NCBI RefSeq assembly: GCF_000003815.2
Contig: NC_049990.1
Coordinates: 12,826,771 to 12,890,770 of the forward strand
Direction of reading: 5' to 3'
Length of the DNA: 64,000 nt
Origin: Branchiostoma floridae
Taxonomy: Eukaryota; Chordata; Leptocardii; Amphioxiformes; Branchiostomatidae
Shown in pieces: positions 9,869-22,278 of this stretch. The position numbers and the translations under genes are program-made. Every line of letters starts with the position of its first letter. Positions within the stretch are counted from its first letter, which is position 1. The notes under the pieces were generated by a model. It was not told the origin of the DNA and did no database searches. It worked only from the letters and a program-made list of their open reading frames with translations.

Positions 9869-9975
9869 GTTGAACCCACGCAAGGGTATCTATTCTCCAC
9901 TGCAAAAAAAAAATTCTACTGTTACGCATTTCAAAATTGCTGAGTTGGTCTACCCTGGATACAGAAAGCATAAAT
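9869..9975 (-). promoter_or_regulatory. 5' UTR and splice acceptor of LRR-1
   Basis: On the minus strand an uninterrupted T tract ending in GCAG lies at about 9902-9916. It is a strong 3' splice site 30-odd bases before the ATG, suggesting a non-coding first exon further upstream (higher coordinates). I could not place that exon or a TATA box. Confidence 0.45.
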
Positions 9976-11080
9976 GAAAATAGAATAGAATGGAATGAAG
10001 ACGTGTCACTTGCCAAAGAGACCTCTTTTTGTGATTAAGAGAAAAGAAACGCAGTTCCAAAATTAAATGTTAGGGGGCTCAAACTTGCTCCACTGTGTCA
10101 TGCTATCTGTCCTTCAAATGTCAAGGCCATGTCATGTTCGGGACCAGAGATACATTGAAAAAGCTGCTATGATAGAATATTCTAATTAATCAGGCAACAT
10201 CCCCCTCCCCCCCCATGCATGATTAGTATCTCGTTTTGTACATTTTGGTCTAAGCCTCCTACATACCAAAAATCATGAAAATCTGTTATTCCTATCTTGA
10301 GTTATCCTCTTCGGAATGTTTTTACAAAACTGCCACTGCACTTCCAAACCTTACCGCAAGGGGGTCCAAACGTACGTCACTTCTTCCCGAGCACAACAGC
10401 TATCAAACGCCTAAAATTGTGACCATAGCTTGTTCAGAACACGAGATATAAAAACTGGAAGATCCGCTGCAGTACCAAAGAAAGCCGCTGGGGGGGTGTG
10501 TCGTAAATCTAATCATATCTGGCCTTGTTACACCCCACCCACACAAACAATCAATCAATCAATCGTTCGCATGCATCATTTGTTGATGCGTGGCGGCTAC
10601 AGACAGACACCAACACACCAAGTATGAAACCAACCATCCAGCCGTCACCATCCAGCCGTCATTGAGTTATCTTGTTGACAGACAGACAGAAACACACACA
10701 CAAAAACACACGCAGATACATATTTGATTTTGTGAACAATTTATAAGTAATATGAATATTACACTCATTCACTCACTCCGGCGTGCTCGCTCGGAGTCTC
10801 CACATTACTAGTTTCAATTCTTACAAACGGCAGACAAGTTTAGAATGCTGTCTGAGGCTCAGTTAGGAGTAACCATGTGCTATATAACAGTCAAAGGGTA
10901 ATTTTGTGGCATGTGTTAAAGGGTCCTACAAGTGGGCGTCCCCACCTCCATCTACGCTAAACTAAGGGACCTGCCTACATCTTAAGTTGCATTGAATTTA
11001 GCATTAAACACATTATGCAAGTCAATCACCAAGGAGCTGACATATGAAAGGTCACACAAGTAGAGTTCGGGGACCTCATA
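9976..11080. other. Repeat-derived intergenic DNA
   Basis: No gene is seen. From about 10050 to 10760 the sequence belongs to the dispersed ATCTCCATGAA family (aaaatcatgaaaatct, gatccgctgcagtacc, ccgctggggggg, a cacaca tail) but lacks clear ends. A short (AATC)n tract is at about 10545-10563. Confidence 0.45.
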
Positions 11081-11732
11081 CCGCCATGAAATTGATTTTG
11101 TGCAAATGACTTACGCAATCCCATAATTCATACACCTTCAACTAATTTGCACATGTCACAAGCATAAAGTACCCATCATTTATCATTAACTGGTTTTGCA
11201 ATTTTTTGTCAATTATGCAAAACAGTCCCTTAAATGCATATTCTTCTTTTGTTTATGTTCCTTCTGACATGATCTACTTGTGCTACATTTATCGAAGTCC
11301 AGGTATTGAAAACAATTGAATCATAGAGTTTCCTAATTAATCATGCAAATGTCCTTATGTTTGCCTAAGCTACCTGCATGCCCAAAAGAATAGAGATCCG
11401 TCGCTCCTTTCTCCAGTTATCTTCTTCAGGATCCTTCTCAGAATATTTTGACAAAAGCGACCTTGCAGTTCCAATATCAAATGTTAGGGGGCCCAAGCCT
11501 GTCCCACTTTGTCATAACGTCAAAGCTATCTGCCACCGAAATGTCAACCTGCAGATAATATCATGTCCGAGACAAGAAATGAATTGAAAAAGAAACTGTT
11601 GTGATAGAATGTTGTCATTAATTATGCGAATGCACTCATATTTTGAATAATATTTCATTTTATAGATCTTTGTCTAAGTAACCCACATGCAAGCGCTGCC
11701 TAAAATATAACCTCCATGGCATTTCATGGAGG
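11081..11732. mobile_element. Dispersed element with CTCCATGAAAT ends, copy 2
   Basis: It begins with ccgccatgaaattgat and ends with the complementary atttcatggagg. Inside are catgcaaatg-type AT stretches, gagatccgtcgctcc and gttagggggccc, the same order as in the relatives at 3854-4486 and 10050-10760. There is no open frame of note. Confidence 0.5.
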
Positions 11733-12955
11733 TACTGATGTCTAACCGGTTTGTTCACTTTTGGTGAGGATTACTACTGAACTTTGAACTTTCACATCTG
11801 ACACGGCCGGGAGGCCACATTTGAGCCCGATAAACATCGCAGCTTCTTTCTAAATCAAGCAGGCAATGTCATGTTATCTTCGATGGTGCAAATTCCTATC
11901 TTTGTATATTTCGAAAAAAATGCGGTGTTATAGATGACTTCGCTCTGTCATGCTGGACAGGGATTCGACTGTGGTGTCACCTTTCAGCCGATGAACTGAT
12001 CTGAACTGAGATGGGCCCATGCTTGTGGGTACAGAATTAGAGGACACAGTTTTTACGTTGTCCTCAACAGGTGACAACAGAAAAGACCAACTTCCTAGTT
12101 GTACGTCTGGCTGACACACGCAGTTACGCTGTCCCCATCAAACCTCGCTTTATCTCGATGTCCCAATTCAGTGGGGAATTCGAAGAGTTTGATCTTGCCG
12201 GCGGCCCAATGTGTCACTAGACACGGGAGGGTCCAAGTCTTAGTAAGTGTGGGTCATAGAATTAGATATGACGTCATAATTACACCAAAGGTGCCGCAAT
12301 GACTTGATTTTACTTTAACGTCATCTTCTGAACATTTGGATTCTCATTCGTAAAATGAACGAATGACACCCAACTATGACGCAGTACTGTTGAGAAACAG
12401 TAGGGGGACTCGCCAAAGCTATCCTTGCCAAATATATTCACAGCTGTGAAAGTTACATTATACATAGTAAACATACATGTACATCTAAGCTGTACCAAAA
12501 AATATAACCTTCAAGTTGTTACTAGTGCTGCCCTCTATCCAAGTCCGATCAAAAGCTCACATGCAGCAATGTGCAAAAGTGTTACTTGGCTGTCTTAATT
12601 TGTCCATTAGCTGTACACTGCAGGTCATTTTGTTGCAGATTGAATGGGATTTTACCAACCTTGACTGTTATTCTGAAGGTTTTCTTTCTCTTGCAGCACA
12701 GCTCACTCAACCCAAGATGAGACAAAAGCGCCTGCAAAGAAAACAGTGAATTATAAGTTTGCTCTATTCCAGGACATACTTAAGGTGGCGTCACAACGTC
12801 AAAGGACACCGTCACGGCAGTTGTCAGGTTGGTAAATATCGTGCAGCTTCAGAATACAGTCACCGTGTGCATTTTTTATCTCGTCTAAGTCATATAGTCT
12901 CAACTAGACCACACAGCAAAGTTTAACTCTCGCAATTATTCTCACAAACAACTTT
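11733..12955. other. Intergenic, nothing recognised
   Basis: Several short open frames occur. One on the minus strand at 11928-12119 is Ser/Thr-rich and ends with its own stop, but it has no convincing splice site or motif. I do not call a gene. Confidence 0.4.
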
Positions 12956-14356
12956 CAACCCAGTCGTAAAAAAAGTTTGCCCGCAGACCTTCATGTACCT
13001 ACGTCATATCCCCTGGGGTTTACCTATATCTATTGTGTTCTTCCGCCTTTTTAAGGCCTTTACATTGTATGGGTGACTTGTATGAAACAACAGAAGGGGA
13101 ACTTATTTGACAGAAAGGCAGGCCCTTATAACTGTAAAATTTATCTCGTCAGTTGGAGAACTTTGAGTTATAGAATCCATGCCTGAAAATGGCGTGGTTT
13201 TAGAGCTGGACAAACTTTAAGTTTGCTGAAACTAGCACAGTGACGGTACTGAATGCTTCTGAGAGAACATTAAAAAGTGCGACCTTTAAGACATTTTGCC
13301 TCTTAAGCCATAAAAAAAGACAAATTAAAGGAGCAAGGACATCACAAATTATAGGGGCCAGAACATGTCATTCACTCCAATGAAGACACCTGTGGTGTGC
13401 TTTACAAGACACGCCCTGCAGGATGTTGTCCTTATCTGACCTATCCTCCCCATGGAAACTTCAGGGCGCATGCCCAGTGCTTTTAAAAAGGTCTGCACGG
13501 TATCCTTTTCGAGTTTTCTTTGATCTCTCCTCTTTCTGTCCATGCTTTTAACTCAATGGTTCATCGCTACCCATTCTTTAGTGTTGCCGTCTCTATATTT
13601 GCATAAACTATGGCTCTGTGTACAGTTGCTGTAGTTATAAGGTCAAACGTCTCATTGATGAGTTTCTTCTTCCCATAGACTTCTATATTATAATTCGTGG
13701 TTTAAATGGGCGCGTTCATAATGAAGCTACCTGAAATTTTAGCAGATTTTTCATTCTATGTCGAGCACATTTACCCTATATCGTGGGAAAAAGTGCCAAC
13801 ATAAACTATACGTAGGAACTTTTTTTATAGCAATTAAAAACTACGATTAGTCAATCCCCACAAAAGACACTTTTTCGCTGTTAGTGTACAACCGCACCAC
13901 TCAGAACCCGGGACTGTGTACCTCCGACCTAGCGCGCGGCTACAAAACTTTACCTGCTAATTTCTTCAGTTACAAACAAGCTTTCACCAATCTAACTTTT
14001 GAGATCAGTTCCGCTGGCTAAAGGGGAATTTCTCACCGCTAAAAACACGCGTCCATGCAGCCGTTTGTTTTTTGGCTTGGATCTATTTTAGGGTACCCAC
14101 TCGGAGTAATACATCAATGAGACCTTAAGATCTGAAGTCCTTGACATTTGTGTTGGTCATACTTGTACCAGCTCAGAGAGATTGTAAAGACCACCCTCGT
14201 CTTACATGTTATGTACATGAACGTTGTTGTTATGAGTGATGCGCATATGGCAGTAACTTTTGCAATTTTATGAGATCGTAAAATATTTGAAGTCCTTGAC
14301 ATTTGTGTCGGCCATACCAGTTCAGAAAGATCGTCATATGCACTCGTACCTTGATA

Positions 14357-14909
14357 AACTTGTAAACAATCGCGGTAGCGGATAAATAGGGTGTTTGCGA
14401 CGGTTTTGAGTTCGCGATAGCGCCATATACTGTAGACACATACTGTAACATCCTCCTACGCACGGTCCCAATGGCTAGCTGACTAAGCCTATTGGGCCCT
14501 GCTACCCCAGGCCCTACCCCCAGGTATTATGATTGTCGCCACAAACCAGCTGCCAGCCAATCAGAGAACAGGCGATGAGAGAGCTTTGAACAGGCTAAAG
14601 CTGTCCCGCAATGGCCGCTAGGAAGCTATCAGCCAATCATGTTACGTATTACCATGGCTTTGTTTGCTCACCATGCCGACGCCCGATCCTCAACGGCTGA
14701 CTGCCCATATAAGGGTAAGCTCATTAATATTCATAAGCAAGGCACCCCTAATAACCGAATACTGTGGCTGATTTGTCAGGGTTGATATCATAGGCTTTGC
14801 CGTGATTGTCAACCCTGAGTGTGAGGATGATACTGTAATGGAAAAATGAAACGGCCACCGCGAAAACCACGAACATAAAATCACCGCGAAAATTTCTGCA
14901 TTTACAGTA
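14357..14909. mobile_element. CGCGGT-type MITE interrupted by another element
   Basis: The left part (tgtaaacaatcgcggtag, from about 14371) and right part (ccaccgcgaa ... ctgcatttacagta, ending 14909) are the two halves of the MITE family found whole at 31163-31355 and 53721-53919. They are separated by the 382-bp insertion at 14449-14830. Confidence 0.65.
14449..14830. mobile_element. Insertion inside the MITE, 8-bp target duplication
   Basis: The direct repeat TACTGTAA flanks the insert at 14441-14448 and 14831-14838. Joining the flanks restores the normal MITE interior (compare ctataatggaaaaat at 53817). The insert has short inverted ends CATCCTC/GAGGATG. An 8-bp duplication suggests hAT-like transposition, but no transposase is present. 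Confidence 0.65.
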
Positions 14910-15569
14910 GCATAACAGCTGCCTGTACGCACATGTGTATGTATCAAGAAAGGGCAAATGGGGACATATGTCATTTGTGAAGTCTTCTTGATGTCATTGC
15001 TGTTACCATTGGCAACAGGCAGGCATAATCACCTCACCATTATCTGATCTGTTTGGCACCTTTGGACCAAAGGAACACATTTTCTAAAAATGGCACAATT
15101 TTGCCTTGACCAACTTTTAACTTGGTCAGGGCCAGTGTTGTATTCAACACTTACTAACAGAGACAGTACTGATAGCACCTGTGAACGTTCGAACAAAGAG
15201 TTGCGAGCTTCAAAGAATTTAATCTCTCCAGCTGTACAAAATAACAAGTTACAGGAGCCAGAACGCATCATACACTTCAGTGAAGACACCAAACCTTTGT
15301 TGTACTTTAAATGTGAAGGACACACAAAGGGACGTTGCTCTCACCTAACCTCCCTATGGGGACAATAGGGCGCATGCATATTAGAAAAGAGCTCTACTGA
15401 ACAATTGAAAGTCGCTTGATAATACTAATATACCTCAGTCAAGTAATTCAAGTCAATATAGTACTTTTAGCTACCTTGCCCGCCCCCCCTCCCCCCCCCC
15501 CCAACACACACACACACGACCTTCAGATCAGGGGACTGGGTAGGTAGTACTTATGATTGTCAAGAGGTC

Positions 15570-15704
15570 NNNNNNNNNNNNNNNNNNNNNNNNNNNNNNN
15601 NNNNNNNNNNNNNNNNNNNNNNNNNNNNNNNNNNNNNNNNNNNNNNNNNNNNNNNNNNNNNNNNNNNNNNNNNNNNNNNNNNNNNNNNNNNNNNNNNNNN
15701 NNNN
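15570..15704. other. Assembly gap (135 N)
   Basis: The run of N falls within one unit of the 1.7-kb array. The neighbouring unit (17277-17430) shows what kind of sequence is probably missing. Gap length and repeat copy number here should not be trusted. Confidence 0.99.
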
Positions 15705-15783
15705 GATGCTAAACTCCGTAATGCACTTGGAATTAGTTCATGCATATTGTGGCACTATCTACACCGTGATGTTTCGTATCATA

Positions 15784-15861
15784 CAGTCGCATGCAAAATT
15801 ATTCAACCCCCCTCACATTTTTGCTATTTTGGTAAAACAAGATACACTACAACTACATGTA
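15784..15861. mobile_element. 78-bp Tc1/mariner-like terminal fragment with TA duplication
   Basis: The sister unit reads cgtatca-TA-gttgaatgg at about 17551-17569. Here the same flanks are split by 78 bp, with TA at 15782-15783 and 15860-15861. The insert starts cagtcgcatgcaaaattatt, typical of Tc1/mariner terminal repeats; the right end is not a clear inverted copy. Confidence 0.6.
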
Positions 15862-18800
15862 GTTGAATGGAGTGAGGACTTGCAATACTTCTCACATACG
15901 ACTTTCAGCCGACTCTTAAGTTAAAACATTTTGGCAGAACTTCATTTAACGACGTCATAGACCCTGGAGGTCACGTATAGTTACTGTGTTCTTCGATTCT
16001 GAGCCTTTACATTGTATTAGTGACTTGTGAAACAAAACAGAAGGGCAACTTATTTGACAGAAAGGTAGGCCCTAATAACTTGACTATTTATCTCACCAGT
16101 TGAGCTATAGAATTCATTTCTGAAAATGGCGTGGTTTTCCCTGTCAAACTTAAAGTTTGCGTAAATGTAAGTTCTAAATTAACACTGTGGCGGTACTGAA
16201 TGTATCTGTGAACATTCCAAAGTGAGAAATGTTACGAGTTATGCCATATAACAACAAATTATAGGAGCAAGGACGTCCCAAATTATATGAGCCAGGTCAT
16301 GTCATACACTTCAATAGAGACACCTGTGTTGTACTTTAAATTTGAAAATCACACCCTGCAGGTTGTTGTCCTCACCTGACATATCCTTCCCATGGGGACC
16401 TCAGGGCGCGTGTTCAATGCTTGAAGGCCTACACGATATACTTTTCGAGTTCTCTTTGATCTCCGTCTGCCTTAGCTTATAATGCTTTAAACTTACTCGT
16501 TCATTCCTACCCATTCTATGGTGTTTTTGCCCCCCCCCCCCATGTTTGCATTAACTAGGGCCTTGCGTACAGTTGATGTAATGTTGTAATAAGATCTGAA
16601 GTCCTTGACATTTGTGTTGGTCATACTTGTACATCAAGAAAGGGAAAATGAGGACATGCGTCATTTGGGACGACTTTTTGATGTCATTGCTGTTACCATT
16701 GGCAACAGGCAGCCATAATCACCTCACCATTATCTGATCTGTTTGGCACCTTTGAGCCAAAGGAACACATTTTCTAAAAATGGCACAATTTTGCCTTGAC
16801 CAACTTTTAACTTGGTCAGGGCCAGTGTTGTAATCAACACTTAATAGCCAAAGTGTACTAAATACCGAGACAGTACTGGTAGCACCTGTGAACGTTCGAA
16901 CAAAGAGTTGCGAGCTTCAAAGATTTTAATCTCTCCAGCTGTACAAAATAACAAGTTACAGGAGCCAGAACGCATCATACACTTCAGTGAAGACACCAAA
17001 CCTTTGTTGTACTTTAAATGTGAAGGACACACAAAGGGACGTTGCTCTCACCTAACCTCCCTATGGGGACAATAGGGCGCATGCATATTAGAAAAGAGCT
17101 CTACTGAACAATTGAAAGTCGCTTGATAATACTAATATACCTCAGTCAAGTAAGTCAAGTCAATATAGTACTTTTAGCTACCTTGCCCGCCCCCCCTCCC
17201 CCCCCCCCCAACACACACACACACGACCTTCAGATCAGGGGACTGGGTAGGTAGTACTTATGATTGTCAAGAGGTCGGCTAGTTTTAAAATCAAGCGTAT
17301 TTTTCATCCGAAAATCGCAGGGAGGCTTAGCCAATAAAATAAAGGAATTTGTTAATGATCAGCAGCTCTCTGTGACCAACAGATATGAAACTCCTAGCAT
17401 TTGCAAAAATCGATGCTAAACTGTGGCTTGTAAACAGTACTAGTCGTCGAATTTGACATGATTTTCACCTTTTTTGTATAATTAGCACGCTCCGTAATGC
17501 ACTTGGAATTAGTTCATGCATATTGTGGCACTATCTACACCGTGATGTTTCGTATCATAGTTGAATGGAGTGAGGACTTGCAATACTTCTCACATACGAC
17601 TTTCAGCCGACTCTTAAGTTAAAACATTTTGGCAGAACTTCATTTAACGACGTCATAGACCCTGGAGGTCACGTATACTTACTGTGTTCTTCGATTCTAA
17701 GCCTTTACATTGTATTAGTGACTTGTGAAACAAAACAGAAGGGCAACTTATTTGACAGAAAGGTAGGCCCTAATAACTTGACTATTTAGCTCACCAGTTG
17801 AGCTATAGAATTCATTTCTGAAAATGGCGTGGTTTTCCCTGTCAAACTTAAAGTTTGCGTAAATGTAAGTTCTAAATTAACACTGTGGCGGTACTGAATG
17901 TATCTGTGAACATTCCAAAGTGAGAAATGTTACGAGTTATGCCATATAACAACAAATTATAGGAGCAAGGACGTCCCAAATTATATGAGCCAGGTCATGT
18001 CATACACTTCAATAGAGACACCTGTGTTGTACTTTAAATTTGAAAATCACACCCTGCAGGTTGTTGTCCTCACCTGACATATCCTTCCCATGGGGACCTC
18101 AGGGCGCGTGTTCAATGCTTGAAGGCCTACACGATATACTTTTCGAGTTCTCTTTGATCTCCGTCTGCCTTAGCTTATAATGCTTTAAACTTACTCGTTC
18201 ATTCCTACCCATTCTTTGGTGTTTTTGCCCCCCCATGTTTGCATTAACTAGGGCCTTGCGTACAGTTGATGTAATGTTGTAATAAGATCTGAAGTCCTTG
18301 ACATTTGTGTTGGTCATACTTGTACATCAAGAAAGGGAAAATGAGGACATGCGTCATTTGGGACGACTTTTTGATGTCATTGCTGTTACCATTGGCAACA
18401 GGCAGGCATAATCACCTCACCATTATCTGATCTTTTTGGCACCTTTGAGCCAAAGGAACACATTTTCTAAAAATGGCACAATTTTGCCTTGACCAACTTT
18501 TAACTTGGTCAAGGCCAGTGTTGTATTCAACACTTACTAACAGAGACAGTACTGATAGCACCTGTGAACGTTCGAACAAAGAGTTGCGAGCTTCAAAGAA
18601 TTTAATCTCTCCAGCTGTACAAAATAACAAGTTACAGGAGCCAGAACGCATCATACACTTCAGTGAAGACACCTTTGTTGTACTTAAAATGTGAAGGACA
18701 CACAAAGGGACGTTGCTCTCACCTAACATCCCTATGGGGACATTTTGGCGCACGCGCAGTGCCCGAAGACTGGCACAGTGTCCTCCACAGGATCCAAGTT

Positions 18801-20075
18801 GTCTTTAATCCCCCCTCTTCTTTCCGCCTATGGTAACAGCATCCCTGTCCACAGTTATTGTTTGATTATCACCCTGTTTATGAGTACCGTATCCTGCACC
18901 TTTGGTCATACCAGCTCAGAAAGATTTTCCAACTTTGTTTAAAACTTTTTTGTTTATCGCGCGATGTCGTTTGTTTACTTCTTCTTGGCGTCATTGGGGT
19001 ATGAAAATAATAGAATAGTTCAAGAGGACGCCTTTAATCAATAGTGTGACAAAAATTCTGTTGTGACGAAATTGCTTGTGTAAAACAGGGCTATTGGCAT
19101 ATGTCTGCCCTTATAAGCCTTAACTTTGTCTGGCTGTAAACAAAGTAATTAACACTCATGACGCAGCAGGTAATTCATGCAGGTAAACGCAGTGGCAGAA
19201 ATGATTGCATATGTGCACACACAAAGCACCGCGACCTTTCAAATTTATTTTATCTCTCAGGCAAATACAAAAGAACAAATTTTAGGAGCCAGCACGCGGC
19301 AAACAGTCTGTGAAGACTGTGGGACACACTCTGTCCTCACCTGACACGCACCTAACATTGCCCTTAATATGGGGTCAACTTGTTCGCGTGCTGGGCGGGT
19401 AGGCCTGCACTGTGGGCCTACTCTAGATTTCTGACCTCCCCATTCACAAACATTAGACCACCTGAAGGTCCAGGCACTTCTAATGCATACATATGGTACA
19501 TGTCACTTTCCCAAAAAAGATTGATATACCTCAGACTGGTGTAGAGTCTTTCATAGAGCTAGCATCTCATGAACAGTTCTTTTTAACCGCCTTGGTTCAA
19601 CCAAAATGTTTGCTCGAGCCTGGCAGGGTAAAAAAAACCTCCTTGATACGAGGAGGCCCCATGTCACTCCAGAAAAATATTATAGAAGAGCTCTACTGAA
19701 CATTGGATATTCACGTAGTACTTTTAGCTACCTTGTCCACCCCCTGGAGGTCAGGGGACTAGGTAGGTAGGTACTAGGCTATAGGAAGGTAGTACTTTTG
19801 ATTGTCAAGAGGTCAATCAGTTTTAAAATCAAGTGTATTTTTCATACGAAAATTGCAGGGAGGCTCAGTCGATAGAATACAGGAATATGATTATTAGCAG
19901 CTTTGTGACCAACAGGTGTTTGTCAATTCCTAGAATTGCTGATGCCAAAATCTGTCTTGTAATCAGTACTCGTCGCCTTTTTGCTTGTATTAGCACGCTC
20001 CGACACTTGAACTCAGTACATGCATGTATTGGCACTCCGTCCACTCCGTGTTTTGTAGCATGATTGATCAGGGAC

Positions 20076-20286
20076 TAGACCTCATGTGTTTTGAGTCAGG
20101 TTCCAACTAGAGGTTCTTTAAAAAATCTATAACAATTTTGAAATTTATTCATTTATTTGTTTTTATTTTATTTCTGTGTTCTTTTACCAGGGTAGGCTCC
20201 CATCAATGACTAACACTATCTATTGGATGTGGTATCGAATGGACAGCGATATGGCGACGACCATTTCAAATGGCAACAATCGTTTA
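20076..20286. other. Short intergenic stretch
   Basis: AT-rich, with no gene or repeat unit recognised apart from a short TTTATTT tract. Confidence 0.4.
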
Positions 20287-20289
20287 TTA

Positions 20290-20490
20290 GGCTAGCGTCA
20301 CATTTCTAGACCGGGGGCCGGCCGGGCTGTTTATGGAAACGAAAAATACAAATGTATACGCAAAAATATACACCAATAATGCGTAGGACTATTCTCCTCA
20401 CGTCCTGTGTAGTTTGGCGTCTTTTCTATCATACTTTTCGTTGCCAAAAGCTACCCGGCCGGGCCCCGGTTTGGAAATGTGACGTAGGTC
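20290..20490. mobile_element. Harbinger-like MITE, first of a head-to-tail pair
   Basis: The ends are inverted (ggctagcgtcacatttc and gaaatgtgacgtaggtc) and carry GC-rich inner arms built from ccggggccggccggg. TTA trinucleotides flank it (20287-20289 and 20491-20493), the usual target of PIF/Harbinger elements. Confidence 0.7.
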
Positions 20491-20493
20491 TTA

Positions 20494-20687
20494 GGCTTGG
20501 GTCACAATTCCCAACCGGGGCCCGGCCGGGTAGCTTTCGGAAACGATAAATATGATATAAAAGGCAACAAAACACAAAAACGTAAACAATATTAGTCATT
20601 GGCATAATTTGTGTATATTTCTTGGTCAACACTTTTACTTTTCGCAAACATCCCGGCCGGGGCCGGTTTGGAAATGTGACCCAGGCC
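20494..20687. mobile_element. Harbinger-like MITE, second of the pair
   Basis: Same family as its neighbour: ggcttgggtcacaattcc at the left and ggaaatgtgacccaggcc at the right, with TTA at 20491-20493 and 20688-20690. The middle TTA is shared with the first copy, so one copy landed on the edge of the other. Confidence 0.7.
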
Positions 20688-20769
20688 TTACAAGGTGAAC
20701 ACGGGTGACACTGACCACAGACATCGCGCAACGATCAAAATTGTAATTTACAGCCTGAAAACTCGTCGG

Positions 20770-22278
20770 CTGATCATCTCTGATATCAGGCAGGACTGCT
20801 GAGAAACAGCAGGAAGTCAGCCTGGGTGTCAGACACAGCGCGAGGCGATATTTGTCCCTTCGGTCGGGGGAGCAACTTGCCCCGCTCCCAGAGTTGCCAT
20901 CCTGCCTCTGTCTCTTGCGCCAGGCGCGCTAGCTAACTTGGGGCAGGGTGCCACTCTCAGAGCGGGACCTCGGTTTTCCCCCTAGCCGAAGAGATTTCGT
21001 CATGTACAATGTATCACCTTGCACGCTTTTAGTCAGCCATCCAGGCTTAATAGGAAGACTCACCGAGGTGTGGATGGACGACAGATCTTGGCTCTTCAGA
21101 CTGAAAACTTCTGCAAGTGTCGGGAGTCTGTCTTACACTGTCTAGATCTGTTCGTCACTGCTGTCCTGATATGGCTAGCGGTTGAACTAGGTGATTTTTG
21201 ATTTTATGCGTTCTGAGCTCGCACTGCCTACTGTCATCATCTGGTGATAAATCTGTCACAGTGCTAATCACATAGTAACCGGATCGGGGTAATTTGCAGG
21301 CAGGCAGATGACGGTGAAGGACGTTTGTGCTGCAGTCATGAGCTCAGAAACAAGCTGTGTTTGTCAGGGAGAGCAGATCTTTTGAACGTATTATGAAACG
21401 GATCCTTCGCATTATGTGAGAAACAGTTAGTCTACAGTGGATACATGTATAATAAATAAATAAATACAGCGGGAAAGTGGAGAAGAAAAAGGTATAATCA
21501 TCTCAGGAATCAAAACGTCAAATGCCTACCTAGGCCTGTTGCATCATTTGTTATCAAACGCATTTCCGATAAATTATGTAAGGTACACACCTAACAAGAC
21601 CTTTTAGATTAGCCTGGCCAAAAGATTCTTACATTATGTCATGGTGGTGCCAAAACTACCAAGATAGAGAAAGGTCATTGTTTTTGAATAAGTAGATGTT
21701 CCTCTCTCCAGCAACATTAAAGCGTAACAGATAATGGGCCTTAAAAATTACTAAAATTCAGTGATAAAGCTTTCAGTGGTTCTGGTAACCCCTAGTGCAC
21801 CCTCTTAAACTTCAATGCTTCATCTTCAACTTTTGGTCTGCACAACTTAAGAACCCATGCTATATGGAAATGCAAAACTGGATGATGTTCTGAATAAGAT
21901 TTGTCAGGAACACCATCGCAATTTCAGTAATTTTCTGCCACAAATTGTTTAATTTTCGAGGGTCTCTGAGGGGGGTCCAAGAACGCCATAACGAAAAATA
22001 GCTGGAGGGTTTTAATTATTATGGCTGTTCATAGTTCCGCATACCTAACACATATACAAAGCCGATTTGGCCGACCCCATCTTCCGACCTCTGCCTGGTT
22101 TTGCCTTTTTTATTCGTGTAGCCGGACTAGATCTTAGTAATAATCACTGGATACAAGGGCAGCCTTGGCTACACGTCCTTCACAGCCGAGGGACATATAA
22201 ACAGGGCTATGTATCACACCAATGAATAAGTTAGAATAAATCGATAATATCAAGTCCCTGCCTCCCCTCTGTTCCTAG
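20770..22278. other. Start of duplication unit 2, non-coding
   Basis: Positions 20800-21250 match 95-540. The rest up to 22278 contains no open frame that continues the serine dehydratase reading, so the other exons of that gene are not next to the SDS-like exon here. Confidence 0.5.

Larger units (their letters stand above)
12956..20075. repeat. Tandem array with about 1.7-kb period (three to four units, partly decayed)
   Basis: Landmarks recur in order. The word acttatttgacagaaagg is at about 13100, 16050 and 17750. The word gaagtccttgacatttgtg is at about 14134, 14290, 16598 and 18292. The word ttaccattggcaacaggc is at about 15000, 16690 and 18385. The word gtacttttagctacctt is at about 15463, 17168 and 19713. 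Units 14.94-16.62 kb and 16.62-18.32 kb are nearly identical; flanking units are more diverged. Each unit also carries two copies of a sub-repeat of about 140 bp (attataggagc ... cctcagggcgc). Minus-strand open frames at 15029-15325, 16841-17032 and 18412-18753 are versions of one sequence but are broken in one copy, so I do not call them coding. Confidence 0.75.

Noticed and set aside
9869-9883. Longer LRR-1 start beginning MRGFN
   Set aside because: The first codon is TTG in DNA. The ATG at 9868 gives a proper signal peptide and follows a splice acceptor closely.
11928-12119. Ser/Thr-rich minus-strand frame as a terminal exon
   Set aside because: The upstream acceptor has no pyrimidine tract and no partner exon could be found.
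15029-15325. 98-codon minus-strand frame, similar to frames at 16841-17032 and 18412-18753
   Set aside because: Similarity comes from the tandem DNA repeat. The frame is truncated in one unit and changed at its N-terminus in another, with no sign of protein-level constraint.
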